64,000 nucleotides of DNA, from NCBI GenBank assembly GCA_900465685.1, contig UEGR01000014.1, positions 145,926 through 209,925 on the forward strand, read 5' to 3'. Shown here piece by piece: positions 46,961 to 55,963 of the stretch (position 1 is its first letter; each line of letters begins with the position of its first letter). The translations under genes and the position numbers were made by a program. The notes under the pieces were generated by a model, which was given only the letters and a program-made list of their open reading frames with translations, was not told the origin of the DNA and searched no databases. Source of the DNA: Hyphomicrobiales bacterium. Lineage in GTDB: Bacteria; Pseudomonadota; Alphaproteobacteria; Rhizobiales; Rhizobiaceae.

Positions 46961-47458
46961 ATGGTATACAGAAAATACGCGTTCCCCGCGCTTGTAGCGA
47001 GTTTTGTTCTTTCTTCGACACACGTTATGGCTCAAACGGCCACGACGACGTTCAATGTGCAGATTACGATTACTGCAGCTTGTCTTATTAATTCTGCAAC
47101 CAACATGGACTTTGGTTCCAATGGTGTTTTGTCGACGAATGTCGACGCGACCAGCACCATAACCGTGCAATGCACGAATTCGACACCTTACAATATCGGC
47201 TTGAGCGCTGGCACGGGAACAGGCGCAACCGTCACAAACCGTTTGATGACGGGGCCGGCAAGCGCCACTATTGGATATTCGCTGTACACAACGACGGCCC
47301 GCACCGCAGTCTGGGGCAACACCGTCGGAACGAACACAGTCGCCGGGACAGGCACTGGTGCCGCACAGGCCTATACGGTCTATGGGCGTGTTCCAGGGCA
47401 GTCGACGCCAGCTGCGGGTGTCTATACGGATACGGTAACCGCAACGATCACCTATTAG
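46961..47458 (+). CDS. Csu-type fimbrial major subunit (spore coat U domain)
   Basis: A 165-residue secreted pilin. A signal peptide (MVYRKYAFPALVASFVLSS, cleavage near MAQ) precedes one spore-coat-U domain with a conserved cysteine pair (AACLINSATNMDFGS, TVQCTNSTPY) and the C-terminal AGVYTDTVTATITY strand. Such subunits polymerise by donor-strand exchange through a chaperone and usher, both encoded next. ATG 46961 follows TAGGAGG. The amino-acid mix, rich in Thr, Ala and Gly, is typical. Confidence 0.9.
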   Translation: MVYRKYAFPALVASFVLSSTHVMAQTATTTFNVQITITAACLINSATNMDFGSNGVLSTNVDATSTITVQCTNSTPYNIGLSAGTGTGATVTNRLMTGPASATIGYSLYTTTARTAVWGNTVGTNTVAGTGTGAAQAYTVYGRVPGQSTPAAGVYTDTVTATITY

Positions 47459-47474
47459 CGTCACGGAGGGTAGA

Positions 47475-48194
47475 ATGCGTGTTCTCACTTTTGCCGCGGC
47501 GTTATTGGCGAGCTTGTATCTTGTCCCCGCGCATGCGGCTTCCTTGCGCGTTTCGCCGGTCATCATCGATCTGAGCGCGCCAACGGCGGCTTCAAACATT
47601 CGCATCTGGAACGATGCAAAACGGCCCATCAATGTTCAGGCCAGATTATTCCGCTGGAGCCAGAGCAACGGCGTGGATACCTACACGGCAGCAACCGATG
47701 TTGTTGTCAGTCCGCCCATATCGCAGCTGAAGCCCGGCGGCGAAAATATCATCCGTATCGTGCGCACCACGAAAAGCCCGGTCAAGGCGGAAGAAAGCTA
47801 TCGGCTGATTGTCGATGAACTTCCCGATAATGCGCAGCGGCGATCCGGCACGGTCAATCTGGTGATCCGCCATTCCATTCCGGTTTTCTTCTCGCAGCCC
47901 GGCACGCCGGATGCGAACCCGTCATGGAGCGTCCAGCGTCAATCGGGCGGTTATCAGGTGACCGTTAGTAACAAGGGAAACAAGCGGCTGCGTGTTTCCG
48001 ATCTTGCATTGCAGGGTGCAGGCGGTCGTGCCGTCGCACAGCGAAAAGGCCTTGTTGGATATGTTCTGGGGCAATCAAGTGCAACTTGGTTCATTCCCGG
48101 AACAGGTGGTAGTCGGGGTGGTGGCTCGCTGACGATTTCAGCTCAAAGCGAAGCTGGCCCGATAAATGCGCAAGCGAGCGTCAGGGGCGGTTGA
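47475..48194 (+). CDS. Fimbrial periplasmic chaperone (PapD-like)
   Basis: A 239-residue chaperone with a signal peptide (cleavage near AHA) and the two immunoglobulin-like domains of the family: LRVSPVIIDLSAPTAASNIR, IRIVRTTKSPVKAEESYRLI, then the second domain from about residue 140. It is CsuC-like. The start lies 16 bases after the pilin stop and the end overlaps the usher start by 29 bases. Confidence 0.92.
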   Translation: MRVLTFAAALLASLYLVPAHAASLRVSPVIIDLSAPTAASNIRIWNDAKRPINVQARLFRWSQSNGVDTYTAATDVVVSPPISQLKPGGENIIRIVRTTKSPVKAEESYRLIVDELPDNAQRRSGTVNLVIRHSIPVFFSQPGTPDANPSWSVQRQSGGYQVTVSNKGNKRLRVSDLALQGAGGRAVAQRKGLVGYVLGQSSATWFIPGTGGSRGGGSLTISAQSEAGPINAQASVRGG

Positions 48195-50604
48195 TCTTGC
48201 GGTTTTGACGATTGCGTTTCTAACGGTCTGCACAGGATGTCTGAAAGCTGCGGCGCAGGAATTGCCACCTACGTCGTCGGGGACGCTTGTTTCCGACGAT
48301 ACCCCTCTGGAGCTTCAGCTTGAGGTCTATGTGAATGGCGCATCATCGGCGCTGATCGCTACGTTTCGTCAAACACCGGACGGATCACTTCTGATTGAGC
48401 CCGAACAGCTCAAGAATGTCGGGATCAAACCCGCCACGGAAGCTAAGCGGGATGACGGATGGATCGACGTGAACCGGCTCTCCGGGGTCAACGTCACTTA
48501 TGACAAGGAGAACCAGATCGTTCGTTTCGATGCGCAGGAAAACAAGCGCGCCGCGCGTGTCATCGATGCGCAGTCTGGCGAGGAAGTCACGTCTGAAGAA
48601 GAAGACGAAAAGCCCAAGGCCAAGAGCAATTTCGGCGGGCTGGTGAATTATACGATCTATGGCGCCAGCGGCGGACAGGATTGGTATGATCTGACGCAGT
48701 TCGAAGGTGTTTCTGGTCTCATGGAAGGACGTCTGTTCGGTCCCTATGGCGTCTTGTCGTCGTCGCAGGTGCTCAGTTCATCCGGTACCGATGGTTTCGG
48801 GTCAACGCGTCTCGATACGAGATGGTCCTATTCGGATCAGGAAACGCTGATGACCTATAATGTGGGCGACTTCATTACGGGCGGCCTCTCATGGACGCGA
48901 CCGACCCGTCTGGGCGGCGTACAAATCCGGCGCAATTTTTCATTGCGGCCCGATCTGGTCACCATGCCGATGCCTGAGCTGTCGGGGTCTGCGGCTGTGC
49001 CGTCAACGGTCGATGTCTATATCGACAATGCGCGTCGTGCGACCAGCAATGTTGCATCCGGTCCATTTACGGTCACCAATCTCCCGGTGGTCACTGGCGC
49101 AGGCACAGCGCGTATGGTGGTTCGCGATGTTCTGGGCCGAGAGACGGTTACGGAAACGCCGTTCTATGCGTCGTCTAATTTGCTGGCTAAGGGTTTTGCT
49201 GATTTTTCTGCCGAAACCGGCTTTGCCCGCCGGTATTACGGCACGGAATCGAATGACTATGACGAGCGCATCGCGGGAAGCGGCACCTTGCGTTATGGTC
49301 TCACCAATAACACGACCCTAGAAGGGCACGTCGAAGGTGCCGAGAATTTCTACAATGCGGGCATTGGTGGCGTTTTCAATATCGGGCCTTACGGCGTTGG
49401 AACCTTGTCTGGAGCGACCAGCAAGTTCGGTGGGCAAACCGGCTACCAGGTTGCCGCAAGCGTTGAAGCCGATCTCTGGGATGTCAAATTCTACGTGCGC
49501 ACGCAGCGCACCTTCGGCGATTACAATGATATCGCCTCGATCACGGCCGACATCGACGAGACCGGGCTTCCGGACAATAGTGCCAAGCCTGCCAAAGCGC
49601 TTGATCAAGTTTCCGTTTCACTTCCTCGCATCTTCAATGAAACGAATCTGAATTTCTCCTACACGCAGATCGAAACTGTCGATTCCGAAAAATCGCGGAT
49701 TCTTGGCGTCACCGCCACGCGGCCTTTTGGCAAGAAAGGCAACATGTTCATGTCTGCCTATACGGACTTCGAGCAGAAAGGCTCGTTTGGATTATATGCT
49801 GGATTGTCCTGGTCGTTCGACCATAACATCACGGCATCGACGAGTGTTTCGGCTGACGAGAATGGAACCACCGGTTCCATCGACTTGATGAAATCGGAAC
49901 AGGCCGAAGTGGGAAGCACTGGCTGGCGGTTGCGCGGCTCTTATGGCCAGAGCGACATCATTGCTGCCAGCGGCAGCTATCGTAGCCAGATCGGCAGAAT
50001 TGAAGCTGGTGTTGAAAAATATGATGACAATGTTCGCGCCACCGCACAGATCGACGGTGCTGTTGTCCTCGCAGGCGGAGGTGTGTTCCTTTCGAACCGC
50101 ATCGACGACGCTTTCAGTGTGGTGGATGTGGGCGCACCAGATATCGACGTTCAATTCGAAAATCGTCCCATGGGCAAAACCAACAAGAGCGGCAAGATGC
50201 TGCTGCCCAATCTGCGTTCCTATGACAAGAATGTAATCTCCATTGACCCCAGCAATCTGCCGATTGATGCCACTGTAGGTGAAACTCGACAAGTGGTAAG
50301 CCCAAGCGATCGGGGTGGCTCTGTGGTGGACTTCAACGTCAAGGCCGATACGCGAGCCGCCCTTGTCACCCTGCGCGATGAGAGTGGCGCTTACATCGAG
50401 ACGGGATCGACAGCGCAGCTCAATGGCTCGCAGGAGTTCATCGTAGGTTATGACGGTCAGGTCTATCTTGAAGGCATTGAGAATGCCAACACGCTGATTG
50501 TGGTACAATCCAATAAGGGGTCGTGCCAGGTTGCCTTCAACGCGCCGCGCAACACAGGAGAACGTGTTATCATCCCGGACGCTGTCTGTAGGAGCATTCA
50601 ATGA
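48166..50604 (+). CDS. Fimbrial outer-membrane usher (CsuD-like)
   Basis: An 812-residue usher: signal segment (about residues 8-31), N-terminal chaperone-binding domain (LQLEVYVNG, FRQTPDGSLLIEPEQLKNVG), 24-strand barrel with the plug, and C-terminal domains. Segments such as GSAAVPSTVDVYIDNARRA and GPFTVTNLPVVTGAGTARMV match the family. It forms the pore for pilus assembly. Its stop overlaps the start of the last gene (ATGA). Confidence 0.93.
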   Translation: MRKRASGAVDLAVLTIAFLTVCTGCLKAAAQELPPTSSGTLVSDDTPLELQLEVYVNGASSALIATFRQTPDGSLLIEPEQLKNVGIKPATEAKRDDGWIDVNRLSGVNVTYDKENQIVRFDAQENKRAARVIDAQSGEEVTSEEEDEKPKAKSNFGGLVNYTIYGASGGQDWYDLTQFEGVSGLMEGRLFGPYGVLSSSQVLSSSGTDGFGSTRLDTRWSYSDQETLMTYNVGDFITGGLSWTRPTRLGGVQIRRNFSLRPDLVTMPMPELSGSAAVPSTVDVYIDNARRATSNVASGPFTVTNLPVVTGAGTARMVVRDVLGRETVTETPFYASSNLLAKGFADFSAETGFARRYYGTESNDYDERIAGSGTLRYGLTNNTTLEGHVEGAENFYNAGIGGVFNIGPYGVGTLSGATSKFGGQTGYQVAASVEADLWDVKFYVRTQRTFGDYNDIASITADIDETGLPDNSAKPAKALDQVSVSLPRIFNETNLNFSYTQIETVDSEKSRILGVTATRPFGKKGNMFMSAYTDFEQKGSFGLYAGLSWSFDHNITASTSVSADENGTTGSIDLMKSEQAEVGSTGWRLRGSYGQSDIIAASGSYRSQIGRIEAGVEKYDDNVRATAQIDGAVVLAGGGVFLSNRIDDAFSVVDVGAPDIDVQFENRPMGKTNKSGKMLLPNLRSYDKNVISIDPSNLPIDATVGETRQVVSPSDRGGSVVDFNVKADTRAALVTLRDESGAYIETGSTAQLNGSQEFIVGYDGQVYLEGIENANTLIVVQSNKGSCQVAFNAPRNTGERVIIPDAVCRSIQ

Positions 50605-51560
50605 GACTTTATCGCATCGTCGCATGCGCGTTGTTCAATATATTGATTTTTCTACCAAGCTGGGCCCATGCGCAAACCTGTTCCTTCAGCATCACCAATG
50701 TCAATTTTGGCACGGTCAATCTTCTGGGGGGCGGTGCGGTTGATACGACAGCGACATTAGGTGTTAATTGCTCCAACACGCTCACAGTCAGTCTTTTTCT
50801 TCGGGTTTGCCCCAATATCAATGCGGGCAGCGGCGGCTCAAGTGGCGGCTTGCGCACCATGCTGAGCGGCACCAACGCGCTGACCTATCAGCTTTATTCC
50901 GATACGGCGCGCTCGGTTCCCTGGGGGTCTGTTACCAACACGGCATTGGGGTCGCCTCCACCCATCGACATGACCTTGCTGCCGCTCACATCCACTACCG
51001 CCACGCGCACGATCTATGGGCGTATCCTGTCCGGGCAGGCGGCCACGCCAGGCGGCGCGTATTTATCGACGTTCTCGGGTGCTCAAACCCGCTTCAACTA
51101 TGCCAGCTATCTGCTTGTGGCGCCTGCCTGTACTGCTATGACGGATAATCCAACACAGCCGACCTTCAATGTGACGGCCAATGTTGATCGCACCTGTACA
51201 GTCTCCGCGACGTCTATCAACTTTGGTAATCACGGGGTTCTGACATCCAATGTGGATGCGACCGGGGCTCTATCGGTAAGCTGTACCACCAACCTGCCCT
51301 ATAGTGTTTCCCTGAATGGTGGTTTGAGCAACACCACTGCGACCCAAAGGCGAATGACGCTTGGCTCCAATGCGGTCGTCTACGGGCTCTATAGTAATAC
51401 GGCACGCACAACGCCTTGGGGCAACACAACCGGACAGATCGTGACCGGTACGGGAACCGGCACTGCGCAAAGCCTGACCGTCTATGGTCGTGTCGCGCCG
51501 CAGACCACACCACCACCGGGAACCTATTCGGATACGGTGGTGGTGACGGTCAGCTACTGA
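50601..51560 (+). CDS. Csu-type fimbrial tip protein with two spore coat U domains
   Basis: A 319-residue secreted protein with a signal peptide (cleavage near AHA) and two spore-coat-U domains. The second half (TCTVSATSINFGNHGVLTSN onward) is close in sequence to the major subunit at 46961, while the first differs and could be the tip adhesin, as in CsuE of Acinetobacter. It is translationally coupled to the usher and ends the operon only 4 bases from a convergent gene. Confidence 0.9.
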   Translation: MRLYRIVACALFNILIFLPSWAHAQTCSFSITNVNFGTVNLLGGGAVDTTATLGVNCSNTLTVSLFLRVCPNINAGSGGSSGGLRTMLSGTNALTYQLYSDTARSVPWGSVTNTALGSPPPIDMTLLPLTSTTATRTIYGRILSGQAATPGGAYLSTFSGAQTRFNYASYLLVAPACTAMTDNPTQPTFNVTANVDRTCTVSATSINFGNHGVLTSNVDATGALSVSCTTNLPYSVSLNGGLSNTTATQRRMTLGSNAVVYGLYSNTARTTPWGNTTGQIVTGTGTGTAQSLTVYGRVAPQTTPPPGTYSDTVVVTVSY

Positions 51561-51564
51561 TGCT

Positions 51565-51972
51565 TCAAGGGGTCTTTTTCTTGCGCGGGGGCTTCGCACT
51601 GTTGAGCGCTATGGCAGCGCGAACGAGGGCTGTCAGCGCATCGACATCGATCTCTTCGCCTTCGCGAATATCGATGGCCCGGCGCATATTGCCGTCCAGA
51701 CTGGAGTTGAACAAACCAGTCGGGTCGTCCAGCGATGCGCCCTTGGCAAAAGTCAGTTTGACGACCTGCTTATAGGTCTCGCCAGTGCAGATAATGCCAT
51801 CACGTTCCCATACGGGTACGCCCCGCCATTTCCATTCCTCAATGATTTCCGGATCGGCCTTCGTGATGATGGTTCGAACCTTGGCGAGCGTTTTGCCTCG
51901 CCAGTCGTCAAGCGTGGCAATGCGTTCATCGATCAGCTGTGAAGCGGATTTGCTTTCGTTGGTAGTCATCAT
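51565..51972 (-). CDS. DUF1801 family protein 1
   Basis: About 135 residues of the DUF1801/YdhG-like fold: LDDWRGKTLAKVRTIITKADPEI, then EEWKWRGVPVWERDGIICTG and a lysine-rich tail. Function is unknown; the domain is found in proteins of iron or stress responses. The start is taken at ATG 51972 or 51969; a GTG at 51981 overlaps the upstream stop. It follows a second DUF1801 gene on the same strand. Confidence 0.8.
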   Translation of the reverse strand: MMTTNESKSASQLIDERIATLDDWRGKTLAKVRTIITKADPEIIEEWKWRGVPVWERDGIICTGETYKQVVKLTFAKGASLDDPTGLFNSSLDGNMRRAIDIREGEEIDVDALTALVRAAIALNSAKPPRKKKTP

Positions 51973-51977
51973 TTGGC

Positions 51978-52400
51978 TCACATCTTTTCACCGGGCAACT
52001 GGCTTGCTTGCCTCACCCAGTCGGTAAATTGCGCTTCGTCCAGCACGTCGTTTTCATGGATATGGAAGTAACGTGTGTCCTGGCTCTTGGACTCCACGGG
52101 CGGCTGCGGCGTCAGGGAGAGACCGCGAAAGAAGGCGACCTTGATATATTTGGCGAAGCAATGATAGCTCAGAAACCAGCCTTGTCCTTCAAACCCGTAG
52201 AAAGGCGAGTTCCACTTGACCGCCTTGTGGACGTTTGGAACAGCTTGTTCGATGAGCGTATTCAACCGGCGTCCCACATCGCTTTTCCAACCGGGCATGG
52301 CGGCGATATAGGCATTGACCGGTGCGTCGCCTTCCCCTTTTGGAATTTGCGGGTTGCCGCCGGATAGAAGCACCGGCTTGGATGGTGCCTTTTCGGCCAT
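51978..52400 (-). CDS. DUF1801 family protein 2
   Basis: A 140-residue relative of the downstream gene, with PVNAYIAAMPGWKSDVGRRL, KAVKWNSPFYGFEGQGWFL and a long C-terminal helix. ATG 52400 follows GGAGGAAAT; the frame to 52526 adds unrelated residues. Paired DUF1801 genes are seen in rhizobia. No catalytic residues are recognisable. Confidence 0.82.
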   Translation of the reverse strand: MAEKAPSKPVLLSGGNPQIPKGEGDAPVNAYIAAMPGWKSDVGRRLNTLIEQAVPNVHKAVKWNSPFYGFEGQGWFLSYHCFAKYIKVAFFRGLSLTPQPPVESKSQDTRYFHIHENDVLDEAQFTDWVRQASQLPGEKM

Positions 52401-52506
52401 TTTATTTCCTCCTCCGTACCATCTGGGAGGAATCTTAGAGCATTTTTCGCGAAAATGTGAAACGGATTTGCGTGATGGGTCGCTCTGTGGCCAATTCGGG
52501 CAGCGC

Positions 52507-53985
52507 TCAGGCGCGCTGCCCCACATATCGTCCGACAGCAGCCGGAACGGTCAAGCTCTTCTGGGAAAGCGCGAGGTCTTCCAGCGTTTGCAGAATGACA
52601 GGATCAGCAGCAACCGCTTTTCCTGCTTTCGTATCGACATGGAGCAACATCTGCTCCGCGCTTGCCAGTTCTGTTTCACCGCGTTTCAGCGAATGGATCA
52701 GGTGAATGCGCTTTGCATCGAAGGACAGAAGCTGTGTGTCGACATGCAACGCGTCGCCAGCTTTGGCTTCATTGCGATGCATGATGTGGGTTTCGACGGT
52801 ATAGTAACTGTGGCCACCGTCCAGATAAGCGGCATCGACGCCGATCAGCGCGAGAAACTGGTCGGTGGTCTGCCCAAAAAGATCGAGATACCGGTGCTCG
52901 GTCATGTGGCCATTATAGTCGATCCATTCGGGGATCACACGGACGTCGAGCAACCGCAGCGGACCAGAACGGGGCCTAGCCTCGCCATCGGTTGCGTCGA
53001 GCTGCGCTGTATACTCGTTCAGAAGCGTGCCTGCACCCCAGCCTTTGCCTTGCTGTTGCTGGGAAAGGGCGCGGATAATGGCCACCAGATTGGCGTCGCG
53101 AATGGATTCAAGATCGCGGATCGACAGGTTTTCGTTCTGCGCGTCGGACTGGCTGGCAATACGACCTATCAACGCGTCATCCAGCTCCGGAACATCTGTC
53201 AGTTTCGTCCACGGCCATTGCAGCGCGGGACCAAACTGCGCCAGAAAGTGCTTCATCCCCGCCGGACCGCCGGCGATGCGATAGGTCTGGAACAAGCCCA
53301 TCTGCGCCCAGCGCAAACCAAACGAATAGCGGATGATATTGTCGATCTGCTCAACCGTGGCAATACCGTCGTTGACGAGCCAAAGCGCTTCGCGCCACAA
53401 GGCTTCCAGCAAGCGGTCCCCGACAAAGGCATCTATTTCTTTTTCGAGAATAACTGCTTCCATACCCGTGTGGCGGTATAGAGCGGCGGCCTTTTCGATG
53501 GCCTGCCGGGCGGTCTTTTCCCCCGGTACGAGTTCCACCACAGGCAGTAGATAGACCGGATTATAGGGATGCGCGATGATCAACCGTTCCGGGTGCTGCA
53601 AAGGGGCTTGCAGCTTGCTCGGCAGGAAGCCAGAGGTGGATGATGCGATGAGTGCATCGCTCGAACAGGATGCCTCAATCTCCTTAAGAACGGAGAGCTT
53701 CAGGTCGAGTCTTTCGGGCACGCTTTCCTGAATCAGTATGGCATCGCGCACAGCATCGGCCAGTGAAGGCGCGAAGGAAAGCCTGCCTTCTTCAGGCAGG
53801 CGCTTCGGGGTGAGGGCAGACAGTGCGCGCCGGGCATTGTCGAGAATGTACTCGGTAGTGGCCTGTGCATCCGGCGACGGGTCATAGACGGCAACATCAT
53901 AGCCGTTGAGAAGAAAGCGCGCGGCCCAGCCGCTGCCGATGACGCCGCTGCCGATGCAGGCGATCTTGGGAGGGCGATTATTCAT
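52507..53985 (-). CDS. L-carnitine dehydrogenase fused to a thioesterase (CdhA-CdhB type)
   Basis: A 492-residue fusion. Residues 1-320 form a 3-hydroxyacyl-CoA-dehydrogenase-type enzyme (nucleotide loop IACIGSGVIGSGWAARFL, STSGFLPSKL, HPYNPVYLLPVVELVPG), the signature of carnitine 3-dehydrogenase. From about residue 345 a hot-dog thioesterase follows (VRVIPEWIDYNGHMTEHRYL, catalytic Asp in the family). The first half should make 3-dehydrocarnitine; the second should hydrolyse betainyl-CoA to glycine betaine, the step after the neighbouring BKACE enzyme. In Pseudomonas these are separate cdhA and cdhB. ATG 53985 starts 5 bases after the upstream stop. Confidence 0.9.
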   Translation of the reverse strand: MNNRPPKIACIGSGVIGSGWAARFLLNGYDVAVYDPSPDAQATTEYILDNARRALSALTPKRLPEEGRLSFAPSLADAVRDAILIQESVPERLDLKLSVLKEIEASCSSDALIASSTSGFLPSKLQAPLQHPERLIIAHPYNPVYLLPVVELVPGEKTARQAIEKAAALYRHTGMEAVILEKEIDAFVGDRLLEALWREALWLVNDGIATVEQIDNIIRYSFGLRWAQMGLFQTYRIAGGPAGMKHFLAQFGPALQWPWTKLTDVPELDDALIGRIASQSDAQNENLSIRDLESIRDANLVAIIRALSQQQQGKGWGAGTLLNEYTAQLDATDGEARPRSGPLRLLDVRVIPEWIDYNGHMTEHRYLDLFGQTTDQFLALIGVDAAYLDGGHSYYTVETHIMHRNEAKAGDALHVDTQLLSFDAKRIHLIHSLKRGETELASAEQMLLHVDTKAGKAVAADPVILQTLEDLALSQKSLTVPAAVGRYVGQRA

Positions 53986-53990
53986 GGGTA

Positions 53991-54896
53991 TCACCAACGC
54001 TTCTTGAGCTTGAGCTTTTCGCGAACTTCAGCGGGCGTGAGTATCTTGGACCCCATATTGACCGCAATGTTTCTGGCGCGTTCCACTAGATCGCCATTGG
54101 AGGCGAGGACGCCCTTTTCGAGCCAGATATTGTCTTCGAGGCCGACGCGGATATTGCCGCCAGCGAGCACCGCAAGCGCGGCATAAGGCAACTGGTTACG
54201 GCCAATCGAAAATGCCGAGAATATCCAGTTATCCGGCAGATTGTGGAGGATGGACACCAGCGTCGCGAGATCATCCGGTGCGCCCCATGGAATGCCCATG
54301 CACAATTGCACCATCACCGGGTCGTCAAGCAGGCCTTGCTGTTGCAGCCATTGGGCCAATGGCAGGTGACCCGTATCGAAAATCTCGATTTCCGGGCGCA
54401 CGCCCAAACGCTGGATCTGCCCTGCCATCTCTTTCAGCATGGCAGGGGTGTTGGTCATCACATAGTCGCCTTCGCCGAAATTCATAGTGCCGCAATCAAG
54501 CGTGCAGATTTCCGGCAGAAGTGCTGCAATATGCGCAAGGCGCTCTGTCGCGCCCGCCATATCGGTCTTCGACGCATCCGGCGGCAGAGGCGCTTCGGCT
54601 GAACCGAAGACAAGATCGCCGCCAACGCCTGCGGTCAGGTTAAGCACGATATCCACGCCGGATGCCCGGATATGGTCGACCACTTCGCGAAACAGTTCCA
54701 CCTTGCGCGATGGTTCGCCCGTTTCGGGATCGCGCACATGGATATGTGCGATTGCCGCGCCTGCTTCAGCGCTTTCAATCGCGGCGTCCGCGATCTGTCG
54801 CGGGGTGATCGGCACCTTGTTGGAGCGATGTGTGGTGGCGCCAGCGCCGGTAACGGCGGCTGTGATGAAGGTTTCGCGAGCGGGCTGCAAAGGCAT
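53991..54896 (-). CDS. cdhC: Dehydrocarnitine cleavage enzyme (BKACE, DUF849)
   Basis: A 301-residue TIM-barrel enzyme of the beta-keto-acid cleavage family. It carries ITAAVTGAGATTHRSNKVP at the start, AHIHVRDPETGEPS with the zinc-binding His pair, CTLDCGTMNFG, and later zinc and substrate residues. With acetyl-CoA it splits 3-dehydrocarnitine into acetoacetate and betainyl-CoA. It is directly upstream of the dehydrogenase-thioesterase fusion and divergent from cdhR, so the substrate assignment is strong. Confidence 0.92.
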   Translation of the reverse strand: MPLQPARETFITAAVTGAGATTHRSNKVPITPRQIADAAIESAEAGAAIAHIHVRDPETGEPSRKVELFREVVDHIRASGVDIVLNLTAGVGGDLVFGSAEAPLPPDASKTDMAGATERLAHIAALLPEICTLDCGTMNFGEGDYVMTNTPAMLKEMAGQIQRLGVRPEIEIFDTGHLPLAQWLQQQGLLDDPVMVQLCMGIPWGAPDDLATLVSILHNLPDNWIFSAFSIGRNQLPYAALAVLAGGNIRVGLEDNIWLEKGVLASNGDLVERARNIAVNMGSKILTPAEVREKLKLKKRW

Positions 54897-54987
54897 GGTG
54901 ATTTCCCTCGATTTTTGTCGAGCTTGACAGGTCGCAGATTGCTGAGATTATCATTTTACGAAATTAGTTTGGCGAAGAGCGAAGCAC

Positions 54988-55944
54988 GTGATCTTTGAAC
55001 CATCCGATGAGCAACTGTCTGTCACCCTGCTGGTTTTGCCGGATTGTTCGCTCATGTCATTGGCCGCGACGCTTGACCCGATGCGCGGCGCCAACCGCGT
55101 GACGGGTCGGTCGCTCTATTCGTGGCGGGTGGTGTCTCCGGATGGAAGCGACCCCATCACATCAAGCGGCCTGAAGATTGGTGTGAACGGAAAATTCGAG
55201 GCAACACCGCAAGATATCCTGATTATCGTCAGCGCATTTCATGCGCTGGAACACGCGACCCCAAAGCTTCTTGCGCAGCTGCGCCAGGCAGCCAAGCAGT
55301 CCCAATTGGTGATCGGTGTCGAGGCGGGTTCATGGGTGCTGGCAAAGGCCGGGCTGCTCAATGGCAGGAAAGCCACCACCCATTGGGAGGATCTGGAAGC
55401 TTTCTCCCAGCGCTTCCCGGATGTGGAAATGCAGTCGGACCGCTGGGTACGCGACGGCACTTTTCTGACAACAGGTGGTGCGGCTCCGGCGCTCGACATG
55501 ATGCTGGCGCTGATCCGTGCCCGGCATGGCTATTCCATCGCGCTCGATGTTGCGAGCCTCTATGTTTATGACGAGGTACGGCAGGCTTCAGATGCGCAAC
55601 CGCTGGTGTCGCTGGGCCGGCTTTTGAACCGCGAGCCGCGGCTGGCTGACGCCATCAAGATTATGGAAAGCCATATCGACCGGCCGATCCCGGTGACGCG
55701 CATCGCCAGACGGCTCGGGCTTTCGACACGCAGCCTTGAAATGCTATTTGCCAATGTGATCGGGCAATCGCCGGGCAATTACTATCTGTCGCTTCGGCTC
55801 AAGGCTGCTCGACGCCTCATCCTCGATACGCATCTTTCAATGGCGGATACGGCGGAACAGACCGGCTTTTCATCGATCAGTTCGCTTTCCCGCGCTTTCA
55901 AGCGGCATTTCGGACAGGCGCCGAGCAAGTTGCGGCAAAAATAG
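54988..55944 (+). CDS. cdhR: AraC-family regulator of carnitine catabolism
   Basis: A 318-residue GlxA-type AraC activator: N-terminal glutamine-amidotransferase-like sensor domain (residues 10-175) and C-terminal two-helix-turn-helix AraC domain (RPIPVTRIARRLGLSTRSLE, SMADTAEQTGFSSISSLSRA). The amidotransferase elbow reads GVEAGSWVLA with no nucleophile cysteine, as usual in this regulator group. GTG 54988 starts the frame. It is divergent from the BKACE gene by 91 bases and should activate the operon in response to carnitine. Confidence 0.9.
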   Translation: MIFEPSDEQLSVTLLVLPDCSLMSLAATLDPMRGANRVTGRSLYSWRVVSPDGSDPITSSGLKIGVNGKFEATPQDILIIVSAFHALEHATPKLLAQLRQAAKQSQLVIGVEAGSWVLAKAGLLNGRKATTHWEDLEAFSQRFPDVEMQSDRWVRDGTFLTTGGAAPALDMMLALIRARHGYSIALDVASLYVYDEVRQASDAQPLVSLGRLLNREPRLADAIKIMESHIDRPIPVTRIARRLGLSTRSLEMLFANVIGQSPGNYYLSLRLKAARRLILDTHLSMADTAEQTGFSSISSLSRAFKRHFGQAPSKLRQK

Positions 55945-55963
55945 TTTCGCGGCTTAATAAATA

